Source: a virus. From it: DNA of 24,897 nt. Position numbers and translations under genes: made by a program. The notes under the pieces were generated by a model. That model was not told the origin of the DNA. It was given only the letters and a program-made list of their open reading frames with translations, and searched no databases. Where the stretch lies: positions 1 to 24,897 of IMG/VR virus record IMGVR_UViG_3300034107_000193; one strand, written 5' to 3'. Positions 1-6,632 of this stretch are shown one piece after another (within the stretch, counting starts at the first letter, position 1; each line of letters starts with the position of its first letter).

Positions 1-81
1 CACATCGAGACCATGCTTCGCCGCATTGTCATTGCCGATGGCGACATCGAAACACCCAAACGCAAGGTCATCAAAAAATGA
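1..81 (+). CDS. 3' end of upstream gene, probably portal protein
   Basis: An open frame runs from the window edge to TGA at 79-81 and gives 26 residues ending ETPKRKVIKK. Only the C-terminal tail is visible, with a basic end. The gene immediately ahead of the scaffold gene is normally the portal (head-tail connector) in T7-like podoviruses, and this is the only reason for the guess. The stop overlaps the next start as ATGA, which suggests translational coupling. The tail alone contains no diagnostic motif. Confidence 0.55.
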   Translation, partial: HIETMLRRIVIADGDIETPKRKVIKK

Positions 82-242
82 GCAAGAAGAACACCGACAT
101 CCCACCCCGCCCCGATATGGACCCCATGCTCGGCGACAAGACAATCGCGCTTGTCGAGTGGCTTCGCGACTACGCTCCAGAGGAATTCCAAAAGACCTAC
201 GCCGGTCGCGAGACCCATCTCGGCTACCACCCCGAAGAGTAG
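78..242 (+). CDS. Small hypothetical protein between portal and scaffold genes (54 aa)
   Basis: The frame starts at ATG 78 inside the ATGA overlap with the preceding stop and ends at TAG 240-242. The product begins MSKKNTDIPPRPDMDPMLGD, has an amphipathic stretch (TIALVEWLRDYAPEEFQKTYAG) and ends HPEE. It has no signal peptide or membrane segment. The overlap, the codon use and the tight packing favour a real gene. I do not recognise a family. Its place between portal and scaffold genes suggests a minor head-assembly factor, which is inference from position only. Confidence 0.7.
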   Translation: MSKKNTDIPPRPDMDPMLGDKTIALVEWLRDYAPEEFQKTYAGRETHLGYHPEE

Positions 243-246
243 GGTT

Positions 247-261
247 GTTTTGACTGATACC
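247..261 (+). promoter_or_regulatory. Motif copy a, candidate late phage promoter
   Basis: GTTTTGACTGATACC lies only 4 bases before the scaffold ATG. The same 15-mer recurs exactly at 24687 and with one change at 1213, 1353, 13447 and 18647. No Shine-Dalgarno sequence fits between the motif and the ATG. If transcription starts at or just after the motif, the scaffold mRNA would be leaderless or nearly so. A host sigma70 reading (TTGACT as -35) fails because no -10 hexamer lies 16-18 bases downstream. Confidence 0.6.
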
Positions 262-265
262 ATTT

Positions 266-1120
266 ATGGAAGACACCACCGACACCTCCTCCGAGCAGAG
301 TTTGCTCGACACAGGAGCCGACACCAACGCCGAAGCGCCTAGCGCAACGGAGACACCAACCGCAACCCAAGGCTACGTCAACCCGGACGGCACATTTGCC
401 GATGGGTGGGCGAATAACCTCCCGGAGGATTCCGCCGCCTACAAGGACACTCTCAGCAAATACAAGAGCGTTCCCGACATGGCCAAGGCGCTAGCAAATG
501 CGAATGCGCTCATCGGAAAAAAGCTCGGTGTGCCGAATGAAAAATCCTCACCCGAAGAGGTCGCGGCATTTCGTCGTTCGCTCGGCGTTCCCGATTCCAT
601 TGAAGAGTACAAGTTCGCTCCCGATGCGCTCCCAGAGGGCATGACATGGGATGACAACAACGTCAAAAACTACGCTGAGATCGCGCACAAGCACAACATC
701 CCGCCCTCGGCGATGAAGGCGCTAGTGACCGAGCACGCGAAGATGGAGCACTTCAAAATGCAGGGCATGCAGGCGCAGATTGAGAAGCAGCATGTCGATG
801 CAGTGAACACCCTCAAGAAGGAGTGGGGAGGGGAGTTTGACAAGAACATCGGACTTGCAAAGCAGGCCGCGAAGCTCGCGGGAGTCAATGCAAACTCACA
901 GGGATTTGCGGACCCCGAAGTCGTCCGTGGATTCGTTCGCATGGCTCAAATGATGAGCGAGGACAAGGTCGGACGCTCGATGAGTGGCTCAGAGTTTATG
1001 ACCGGCTCGGCCCGCGCCAAGGACATCATGAGCAATCCCGACAATAGCTGGCACAAGCGGTACATGGAGGGCGACCGCGAGGCCGCGACTCTGGTGACCG
1101 GCCTGCTCAAGCAGGGATGA
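266..1120 (+). CDS. Scaffold / capsid assembly protein
   Basis: The 284-residue product is hydrophilic and mostly helical, with a Thr/Glu/Ala-rich low-complexity N-terminus (about 1-40). A typical podovirus scaffold section follows (about 75-125: IGKKLGVPNEKSSPEEVAAF and SLGVPDSIEEYKFAPDALPEG), then a long charged helical middle and a basic C-terminal region. Scaffold proteins co-assemble with coat protein to shape the procapsid and then leave. The position just before the major capsid gene matches T7 gene 9. ATG 266 is chosen because it follows motif copy a and gives an acidic scaffold-like N-terminus. No SD is visible. Confidence 0.82.
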   Translation: MEDTTDTSSEQSLLDTGADTNAEAPSATETPTATQGYVNPDGTFADGWANNLPEDSAAYKDTLSKYKSVPDMAKALANANALIGKKLGVPNEKSSPEEVAAFRRSLGVPDSIEEYKFAPDALPEGMTWDDNNVKNYAEIAHKHNIPPSAMKALVTEHAKMEHFKMQGMQAQIEKQHVDAVNTLKKEWGGEFDKNIGLAKQAAKLAGVNANSQGFADPEVVRGFVRMAQMMSEDKVGRSMSGSEFMTGSARAKDIMSNPDNSWHKRYMEGDREAATLVTGLLKQG

Positions 1121-1126
1121 CAATTT

Positions 1127-1197
1127 CGCGGGGTGGAGAAAAGGTATCTTGCAAGGCCCATACCCTTGAGTTCCGGGTTCGACTCCCGGCCCCGCAA
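1127..1197 (+). tRNA. Initiator tRNA-like gene, anticodon CAU
   Basis: The sequence folds as a cloverleaf. The acceptor arm is CGCGGGG with CCCCGCA, leaving a C1-A72 mismatch. The D-stem is GAGA/TCTT with loop AAAGGTA. The anticodon stem is CAAGG/CCTTG with loop CCCATAC, giving anticodon CAT. The variable loop is 4 nt. The T-arm is CCGGG/CCCGG with loop TTCGACT. The start CGCGGGGTGGAG and the end CCCCGCAA match bacterial tRNA-fMet, and C1-A72 and A11-U24 are initiator identity features. Departures are C33 for U33, C38, a short D-loop, only two of the three conserved G-C pairs at the base of the anticodon stem, and CA instead of encoded CCA. It begins 6 nt after the scaffold stop. It may be a working tRNA, a degenerate copy or an RNA-processing mimic. 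Confidence 0.75.
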
Positions 1198-1212
1198 CAT
1201 TTCTGAAAATAT

Positions 1213-1227
1213 GTTTTGACTGATACT
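1213..1227 (+). promoter_or_regulatory. Motif copy b, candidate late phage promoter
   Basis: GTTTTGACTGATACT differs from copy a only at the last base. It lies just after the tRNA-like gene and 165 bases before the capsid ATG, upstream of a second copy at 1353. A transcript from here would carry a structured leader that includes the inverted repeat at 1278-1339. Confidence 0.55.
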
Positions 1228-1352
1228 CAATCGGGCTGAAACGTAAATCCGTCAGAGCAGACACCTCCTTGTTGAGCCTGCTCCCTAATTACCCGCCGCC
1301 GCTGACCCCATACAGGACACTCGGAAGCGAAGGGAGCAGAACAAATCCATCA
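1228..1352 (+). other. Non-coding leader with 9-bp inverted repeat (arms 1278-1286 and 1331-1339)
   Basis: No convincing gene is seen between the two motif copies. CTGCTCCCT at 1278-1286 is perfectly complementary to AGGGAGCAG at 1331-1339 and encloses 44 bases. No T-tract follows, so it is not a classic terminator, and no T-arm is present, so it is not a second tRNA. It would fold in RNA starting at motif b but not in RNA starting at motif c. Confidence 0.4.
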
Positions 1353-1367
1353 GTTTCGACTGATACC
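1353..1367 (+). promoter_or_regulatory. Motif copy c, candidate late phage promoter
   Basis: GTTTCGACTGATACC differs from copy a at one base (T to C at position 5). It ends 25 bases before the capsid ATG, so RNA starting near it would carry a short A/C-rich leader with an SD-like AAAGGA at 1382-1387, five bases before the start. Two copies before the capsid gene fit the high demand for coat protein. Confidence 0.58.
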
Positions 1368-1392
1368 AACCCAACTCAACCAAAGGAATAAA

Positions 1393-2298
1393 ATGGCAAA
1401 CTTAAATGGCGTTCTCACGAACATCCCCGATCACTACACAACCCAGTTCGACAGCAACTGGAAACACCTCGTTCAGCAGAAAAACAGCAAGCTGAAAGAA
1501 TATGTCACGATTGATTCAATCGAGGGCAAAGAAAAATCCTACAATCAAATCGACGCCACCTCGATGACGCAGATCACGGATCGCTCACGCGACACCCGTA
1601 TCTCCGATCAAGCGATGGCCAAGCGTTGGATTCGCCCGCAGCAATACGACTGCGCGAAACTCGTTGACGAGTTCGATGAGCAACTCCTCGGTGAGGTTGT
1701 CCTTCCGACATCCCCGATCATTCAATCGCACGCTCAAGCTTACGCTCGCACCTGCGACACGATCATCATCGGCGCTCTCGGCGGAACTGCCTACACAGGC
1801 ACGACCGGCACAACGGCCACCGCATTGCCAGCAACCCAGAAGGTCGCTGTCAACTATGTGGAATCCGGCACTGCTGCCAACAGCGGTCTCACCATTGCCA
1901 AGCTCCGCGCTGCGAAGTTCCTCTTCGACAGCAACGAAATTGACGAGGAAGAGGAGCGCATCATGGTTGTGTCCGCCAAACAACTTCAAGACCTGCTCCG
2001 CACGATTGAAGTCACAAGCCAAGACTACAACAGCGTTCGCGCCTTGGTGGACGGGGCTTTGAATACCTTCATGGGATTCAAATTCCGCCGCAGCCAACTC
2101 CTCACCAAAGTCTCCACCGTTCGTTCCTGCTACGCCTACGTCAAGTCGGGCGTGATCTTGGCCGAGCGTGGACTCAAGACTCACATGGACGTCCGCACGG
2201 ACCTCTCGCACTCCCTTCAAATCCGCTCCGTGGCCAGCCTCGCCGCTGTCCGCATGGAAGAGAAGAAGGTCGTCGAGATCGCTTGCGACGAAGCTTAA
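1393..2298 (+). CDS. Major capsid protein
   Basis: The 301-residue product has the look of a short HK97-fold podovirus coat protein. It has an N-terminal arm (MANLNGVLTNIPDHYTTQFD), a segment with WIRPQQYDCAKLVDEFDEQL near residues 77-96, a Gly/Thr-rich loop (GGTAYTGTTGTTATALPATQ) and a domain with GLTIAKLRAAKFLFDSNEID and IMVVSAKQLQDLL. These are typical of phage coat proteins, although there is no clear T7 gp10 resemblance. Gene order (scaffold, capsid, adaptor) supports the call. A good SD-like AAAGGA precedes ATG 1393, two motif copies lie upstream and a terminator-like hairpin follows, consistent with high, separately controlled expression. The fold is inferred from sequence character, not alignment. 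Confidence 0.87.
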   Translation: MANLNGVLTNIPDHYTTQFDSNWKHLVQQKNSKLKEYVTIDSIEGKEKSYNQIDATSMTQITDRSRDTRISDQAMAKRWIRPQQYDCAKLVDEFDEQLLGEVVLPTSPIIQSHAQAYARTCDTIIIGALGGTAYTGTTGTTATALPATQKVAVNYVESGTAANSGLTIAKLRAAKFLFDSNEIDEEEERIMVVSAKQLQDLLRTIEVTSQDYNSVRALVDGALNTFMGFKFRRSQLLTKVSTVRSCYAYVKSGVILAERGLKTHMDVRTDLSHSLQIRSVASLAAVRMEEKKVVEIACDEA

Positions 2299-2312
2299 TT
2301 CAAGCACCCCGC

Positions 2313-2347
2313 TGGCAGACCGGGACAATGTCTGCCACCCACTTTTT
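2313..2347 (+). terminator. Rho-independent terminator-like hairpin after the capsid gene
   Basis: TGGCAGAC (2313-2320) pairs perfectly with GTCTGCCA (2330-2337) around a 9-base loop. A run of five T at 2343-2347 follows after five bases. The gap before the T-run makes it weaker than the textbook form. It sits 14 bases after the capsid stop, the position of the leaky Tphi terminator in T7. Confidence 0.55.
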
Positions 2348-2367
2348 AACTCTCTGTACCTGCCTCA

Positions 2368-3906
2368 ATGACGGACGTTCAAATCTGCAACTTGGCCCTC
2401 GCTCGACTTGGTGATGCTCGTATCACCACGCTCGCTGATGCGACCGCACAGGCGCAGTATTGCACGCTCTTCTACGTTCAGACGGTCGCTGAACTCCAAG
2501 CCGAATTCGATTGGCAGTTCTGCCGCAAGCTAGTCAACCTCACCAGCAGCACGACCCCGCTCGGAGGTTACACTTTCCAGTACGCTCTCCCCAGCGACTA
2601 CATCCGATCCATCCGCCTCGCCAACATCGACGAGAGCGAGAATTTCGGACAATGGGAAATCCTCGGTTCTTCCCTCCAAACCAATTTTGCCTCTCCCGTC
2701 ACGTTGGATTACATCGCCAACATCGCGGATACCACCAAGTTCCCTGCGATCTTCACTGAGCTTCTTGGCGTTAAGCTCGCAGGCGTCCTTGCCATGCCAC
2801 TCACCGGCAGCAAAGACCTCTTCAAGCAATGCATCGAGCTATATGGAGCGATGCTTCAAAAGCCTGCCTTCCTCCACGCGACCAAAATGACGGCATCGGC
2901 GCGGATCGCTTCTGTCTTGAGTGCCTCTGAAATCTGCCGACAAGCAATCATGCGTCTCGGAACCACAGACATTTTAACACAGACAGGCGGTCACCCGATT
3001 CTTTTTGCCACTTCTTTTTACGATCATTGCCTCGAAGAACTTCTTTCGGAAATCCCGTGGGCTTTTGCTAAGAAACAAGCCTCCATTGCAGCCAATGCGA
3101 CCGCTCCGACCCAAGGCTACACAAGACGATACGCCATCCCAGCGGACTACATTCAACTTCTGCGAGTCAACAATATCGATACCTCCGACAACTTTGCTTT
3201 GTGGGAAATTGTGGGGGGGTTCATCCATACCGATCTCGCTTCTCCCATCATCATCGACTACACGGGCAATGTTTCCGATGTGTCGCTTTTCCCGGCTCCT
3301 TTCAGTGAGGCGCTCATCACTCGCCTCGCGGCCAAGATTGCGCTCCCTCTCACCGCCAAGGGCGATTTGGCTACCGCCCTTGCCCAAGCTGCCTCTGAGA
3401 CACTGACTCGGCCAAGCATTCAAATCCTTGCTGATAAATCCGCAAAGCCACGCACCGGCACTGCTGCTAATACGATTTCCGAAATCTGCCGCCAAGCTCT
3501 ACTTCGGGTCGGTAATATCGAAACCCTCAAAGCATTTGGGGAACCCATGGCCATTGCCACAAGCCTCTTTGATCAGACTCGCAACGAAGTGCTTTCCGAC
3601 TTCGATTGGCAGTTCGCTCGATTTCAGTCTTCTCTTACGGCGGATGCCACTCCTCCTGCCTTCGGGTACACAACCCGCTACGCTTTACCTGTTGGCACTC
3701 TCAAGGTGCTTCGCGTCAATGGCGTGGACGAGGATGAAAACTTTGGAAACTGGGAACTCGTAGCGGGATACATCCACACCAATTTCCCAACTCCTATCAA
3801 AGTGGAGACAACGCAGATTGTCACAGACGCCAGCAAGTATCCGCCAGTCTTTGCCAACATGCTCACGGTCACTCTGGCCATTAAACTTTCGCAAATCATC
3901 GAATGA
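2368..3906 (+). CDS. Tandem tail adaptor (T7 gp11-like tail tubular protein A), three domain copies
   Basis: The 512-residue product is built from repeats starting near residues 3, 187 and 371, a period of 184. Each opens with a helix of the type SEICRQAxxRxG and continues with a helix ending in (D/P)W(Q/A)F, YALPSDYI or YAIPADYIQLLRVN, a D-x-x-x-NF-x-x-WE-(I/L) strand and a P-x-x-(F/I)-x-(E/N)-x-L helix. Single-domain relatives such as T7 gp11 (about 196 residues) form a 12-membered ring between portal and nozzle. The third copy lacks its C-terminal helix, ending at KLSQIIE; the equivalent sequence opens the next gene. The stop TGA overlaps that start as ATGA. No SD is seen before ATG 2368. 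Confidence 0.8.
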   Translation: MTDVQICNLALARLGDARITTLADATAQAQYCTLFYVQTVAELQAEFDWQFCRKLVNLTSSTTPLGGYTFQYALPSDYIRSIRLANIDESENFGQWEILGSSLQTNFASPVTLDYIANIADTTKFPAIFTELLGVKLAGVLAMPLTGSKDLFKQCIELYGAMLQKPAFLHATKMTASARIASVLSASEICRQAIMRLGTTDILTQTGGHPILFATSFYDHCLEELLSEIPWAFAKKQASIAANATAPTQGYTRRYAIPADYIQLLRVNNIDTSDNFALWEIVGGFIHTDLASPIIIDYTGNVSDVSLFPAPFSEALITRLAAKIALPLTAKGDLATALAQAASETLTRPSIQILADKSAKPRTGTAANTISEICRQALLRVGNIETLKAFGEPMAIATSLFDQTRNEVLSDFDWQFARFQSSLTADATPPAFGYTTRYALPVGTLKVLRVNGVDEDENFGNWELVAGYIHTNFPTPIKVETTQIVTDASKYPPVFANMLTVTLAIKLSQIIE

Positions 3907-5378
3907 AATCCGAGGAACTATTCAAAGAACTCGCTTTCCTCGCAGGCAAGCCCTCTCTCAAGAATGCGGTCGAGGCCCGCGCCTCCTCGCGTCCATCCAG
4001 CGCACTCACCGAGGACGAACTCTGCCGCCAAGCGATTCTGCGGGTCGGCACTGCCGAGCAGTTCGGCCCCTCCTCGCAGGCGATGCTTCTTGCAAAGTCG
4101 CTCTACCCGCAGGTGCGCGATGCCCTGCTACTAGCCGGGTCGTGGACTTGGGCCATGAAGAGCGGGACCGTCATCGAGACTCTCCCTCGCCCGGAATACA
4201 AATGGTCCTACCGCTACGCGATCCCAGCCGACTGCTTGCGCGTCTTCCGGGTCAACGACTACGACTACTCCACCGGCGACTCCTCATGGGAGGTGGCTGG
4301 CAATTTCGTTTTAAGTAATGTGGATTCCGGCACGCCCGCTTGGGTCGTCGACCGATCCTACGAGGTCGGCAATGCCGTTTCCAATAACGGTGTCGTTTAC
4401 CGATGCCTCGTTTCCGGCACGACAAAACAACCTGGCCTCACCATAGGATGGACGAGCGACTGGGATATCTGGCTCGGAAAGGCGATCACGCTGGAATACG
4501 TCCGCAAGGTCACCGATGTCACCCTCTTTGACTCGATGTTCATTGACCTGCTCACGGCCAATCTCGCATCCAAGCTTGCCATTCCGCTCACTGGCGATGC
4601 CAACAAGGCGCTCCTCCTTGCCAAGGACAGCGATTCCCTTGCCAAAAGCCCTGCCATGCGCCGGGACAGCACTGAGCGCAAGGGTCGCATCAAACCCGCT
4701 TGGATGAGCAGCAAGCTTGTCTCCTCCCGCAATGGCGGCGATGGCATCGATGCCTCGCAGTCTTCGGGAGGTGGTCCTGCTGGTGGCGTCAGCTACCCCG
4801 CTCTTCATGTGACTCTCGGCACTGTGCGCACCGTGACCGGCGCAGAACTCCCCTTTGTCACCAACACGGGCGCAAACGATACCGCCGTCTTTAACTTCGG
4901 CCTCCCGCAGGCAGGCGTCATCGACTCGGCCAAAAACACCCTCTACGGCAACGGGGTCGCCAAGACATTCGCGATCCTCGGCCTCAAGTCCAGCGACCCG
5001 AACCACGTCATCGTCTCCATTAACGGGGTCGTACAAGAACCGACCATCGACTACCTCGTCAATCAAGGCGCAGGCACGATCACTTTCTCAACATCCATAC
5101 CTAACCTAGCCAAGGTCGTCGTCGTCGTACTGGGTCTCTATTCCGCCTCGCAGCGTGTTCCCGACCTCTACGTCCACTCGTTCGCTACCAACCCCGCTGC
5201 AACATTCAACTACTACGGCATGCTGCTCAACTCCGATGTCCCGGCAACGGGCTCGCCCGCCGCAGTCGCCAAGTGGACCATCACCCGCACGGCAGTGTCG
5301 TCCGCCGGATCGATCACCTCCAGCGCCACCGCAATCGACGTGGCTTGGAATAACCGGGAGACATCGACCTACGCATGA
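3903..5378 (+). CDS. Fourth adaptor domain fused to CBM-like insert and fibre-like C-terminus
   Basis: This is a 491-residue protein. Residues 1-36 (KSEELFKELAFLAGKP and on) match the repeat-end segment missing from the preceding gene. Residues 38 to about 275 are a fourth adaptor copy (ELCRQAILRVG, YAIPADCLRVFRVN, LLTANLASKLAIPLTG). It is interrupted at 147-190 by a carbohydrate-binding-like module with flanking W, YEVGNAV and VVYRC. After a Gly-rich linker (about 284-296) come fibre-type beta modules (FVTNTGANDTAVFNFGLP; VIVSINGVVQEPTIDYLVN), then a C-terminal module ending AWNNRETSTYA that recurs in the gene at 6647. The start overlaps the previous stop as ATGA and lies in the -1 frame relative to it. 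It probably links the adaptor ring to host-binding appendages. Confidence 0.72.
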   Translation: MKSEELFKELAFLAGKPSLKNAVEARASSRPSSALTEDELCRQAILRVGTAEQFGPSSQAMLLAKSLYPQVRDALLLAGSWTWAMKSGTVIETLPRPEYKWSYRYAIPADCLRVFRVNDYDYSTGDSSWEVAGNFVLSNVDSGTPAWVVDRSYEVGNAVSNNGVVYRCLVSGTTKQPGLTIGWTSDWDIWLGKAITLEYVRKVTDVTLFDSMFIDLLTANLASKLAIPLTGDANKALLLAKDSDSLAKSPAMRRDSTERKGRIKPAWMSSKLVSSRNGGDGIDASQSSGGGPAGGVSYPALHVTLGTVRTVTGAELPFVTNTGANDTAVFNFGLPQAGVIDSAKNTLYGNGVAKTFAILGLKSSDPNHVIVSINGVVQEPTIDYLVNQGAGTITFSTSIPNLAKVVVVVLGLYSASQRVPDLYVHSFATNPAATFNYYGMLLNSDVPATGSPAAVAKWTITRTAVSSAGSITSSATAIDVAWNNRETSTYA

Positions 5379-5605
5379 CAACGATCACCGATGCCAACCT
5401 AGCGCAGACACTCGATCTCAGTCAGATCGACCTCATCCTGCCCGAAATCGCCCAAAGCATCGTGGAATATCCGACCCGTGCCGACTTCCCAGATATCGGT
5501 CGCTCGGCCCGACTCTACATCGACCTCGCCGAAGCGCAGACCTACCGCTGGCAGGAAACCACCTACGTCCTCATAAACGCTCTCATCGACTGCGGACAAT
5601 TCTAG
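5375..5605 (+). CDS. Small appendage protein with YRW-type fibre module
   Basis: The 76-residue product has a helical first half and a C-terminal segment FPDIGRSARLYIDLAEAQTY followed by RWQETTYVLI. This resembles the recurrent phage fibre module of the form FP..G....YID....YRW...YV, usually found inside larger tail-fibre proteins. Here it is a free-standing gene whose ATG overlaps the previous stop as ATGA, so translation is probably coupled. It may be a small fibre accessory subunit or a detached fibre fragment. Confidence 0.6.
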   Translation: MTTITDANLAQTLDLSQIDLILPEIAQSIVEYPTRADFPDIGRSARLYIDLAEAQTYRWQETTYVLINALIDCGQF

Positions 5606-5656
5606 TTACCCCCAAAACAACAACACAAACCCAACAAAACCAACACAATAAATCAA
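5606..5656 (+). promoter_or_regulatory. G-free, A/C-dominated leader of the coiled-coil fibre gene
   Basis: The 51 bases between the stop and ATG 5657 contain no G and are almost wholly A and C (for example CAACAACACAAACCCAAC). There is no SD. Such a segment cannot form stable secondary structure and may act as an open ribosome landing site. The role is inferred. Confidence 0.4.
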
Positions 5657-6595
5657 ATGGCGAACCCAATCATCAAAATCAAACGGGGCAGTGGTCAGCC
5701 CTCATCGTTGCAACTCTCTGAGTTGGCTTATGATACACTAAACAAGTCACTTTTCATCGGAACGGCAGAAGGCGTTCTCGCGATTGGTGGCGAAAACGTC
5801 TTTGCGAAAAAGACTTACGCAGATTCCGCGGTCAGCGCAGAAGCCTCGCTTCGCTCCGCAGCGGACTCGACACTCACCTCGGCAGTCTCAGCAGAGGTTT
5901 CGCGTGCAACTGCCGCAGAAGGAGTAATTTCTGCAAATTTGGCAACTGAAATTACCGATAGAACCACAGCAGTGTCCTCCGTGACATCCTCGCTGAATTC
6001 GGAAATCACCCGCGCCCAAGCCGCTGAAGGCACTCTCACATCGGCAGTCAGTGCAGAGGCTTCGCGTGCCGCCGCAGCAGAAGTGGCACTTGGAACACGC
6101 ATCGACAATGTGTTGAGCAATGTTGATGGCGCAGCCCTCGACTCCCTCACCGAAGTCGTCGCCGCCTTCCAAGCCGCCGATGGCACTATCAACGGAGCCA
6201 TCACTAGCCTCGCCGCAAGCGCATCGAGCGCCCTCGCAGCCGAAGTGACCCGTGCGACAGGTGCGGAATCGACCCTCACGACTGCCGCAACGGCACTCGC
6301 CGGTAGAGTAACGACCGCAGAGAGCGACATCAATACCCTCGAAAGCGACCTCGCCGCAGAGGTGAGCGCCCGCACCAGTGCTGTATCTTCAGAGGCCTCC
6401 GCAAGGACTTCTGCCGATTCCGCTCTCGGAGTTCGCATCGACAACGTAGTGACTGCTGCAACGGCCCTCACATCACGGGTTACCGCCGCAGAGGCAGACA
6501 TCCTCTCAGAGGCATCCACAAGAGCATCGGCAGTTTCTGCCGTATCGGCTCGCGTGAGCGCCCTTGAATCGACCATCGACGGAGGCACTTACTAG
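5657..6595 (+). CDS. Ala/Ser-rich coiled-coil tail fibre protein
   Basis: This 312-residue protein has an N-terminal fibre-base module (IIKIKRGSGQPSSLQLSELA then LFIGTAEG; residues about 4-50). The remainder is a long repetitive helical rod of degenerate units such as LTSAVSAEASRAAAAE, with two copies of the GxRIDNV type and many heptad-like Ala/Val/Leu positions. Rods of this kind trimerise in phage fibres. It ends abruptly at ESTIDGGTY with no receptor-binding head, so tip functions may lie in the neighbouring proteins. The rod's simple composition gives a long antisense open frame that is not a gene. Confidence 0.75.
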   Translation: MANPIIKIKRGSGQPSSLQLSELAYDTLNKSLFIGTAEGVLAIGGENVFAKKTYADSAVSAEASLRSAADSTLTSAVSAEVSRATAAEGVISANLATEITDRTTAVSSVTSSLNSEITRAQAAEGTLTSAVSAEASRAAAAEVALGTRIDNVLSNVDGAALDSLTEVVAAFQAADGTINGAITSLAASASSALAAEVTRATGAESTLTTAATALAGRVTTAESDINTLESDLAAEVSARTSAVSSEASARTSADSALGVRIDNVVTAATALTSRVTAAEADILSEASTRASAVSAVSARVSALESTIDGGTY

Positions 6596-6605
6596 TCCTT
6601 CCACC

Positions 6606-6632
6606 GCCTCCGGGGTTCGATCCCCCGGAGGC
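6606..6632 (+). other. Strong hairpin resembling a tRNA T-arm
   Basis: GCCTCCGGGG at 6606-6615 pairs perfectly over 10 bp with CCCCGGAGGC at 6623-6632 around the loop TTCGATC, a typical tRNA T-loop sequence. It fills most of the gap between two fibre genes. No T-tract follows, and no matching 5' half of a tRNA is found upstream. A further GGAGGC at 6581-6586 could pair with GCCTCC at 6606-6611 as an alternative fold. Confidence 0.6.

Noticed and set aside
249-280. Host sigma70 promoter at TTGACT
   Set aside because: TTGACT resembles a -35 box, but no TATAAT-like -10 lies 16-18 bases downstream of copy a, and the conserved bases extend through GATACC, which a -35 box would not require.
1127-1200. 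attP core at the tRNA 3' end
   Set aside because: A complete cloverleaf is present rather than only a 3' tRNA segment, and no integrase gene is in the window.
1585-2328. 247-codon - strand open frame over the capsid gene
   Set aside because: It is antisense to the well-supported capsid gene and has no supported start or neighbour.
3880-3906. Programmed -1 frameshift site
   Set aside because: The frame relation fits, but AAACTTT is not in the X-XXY-YYZ register and no downstream structure is evident; stop-start coupling at ATGA is simpler.
5815-6588. 257-codon - strand open frame
   Set aside because: It is the mirror of the repetitive Ala/Ser-rich fibre rod; the repeated codons keep the antisense frame open.
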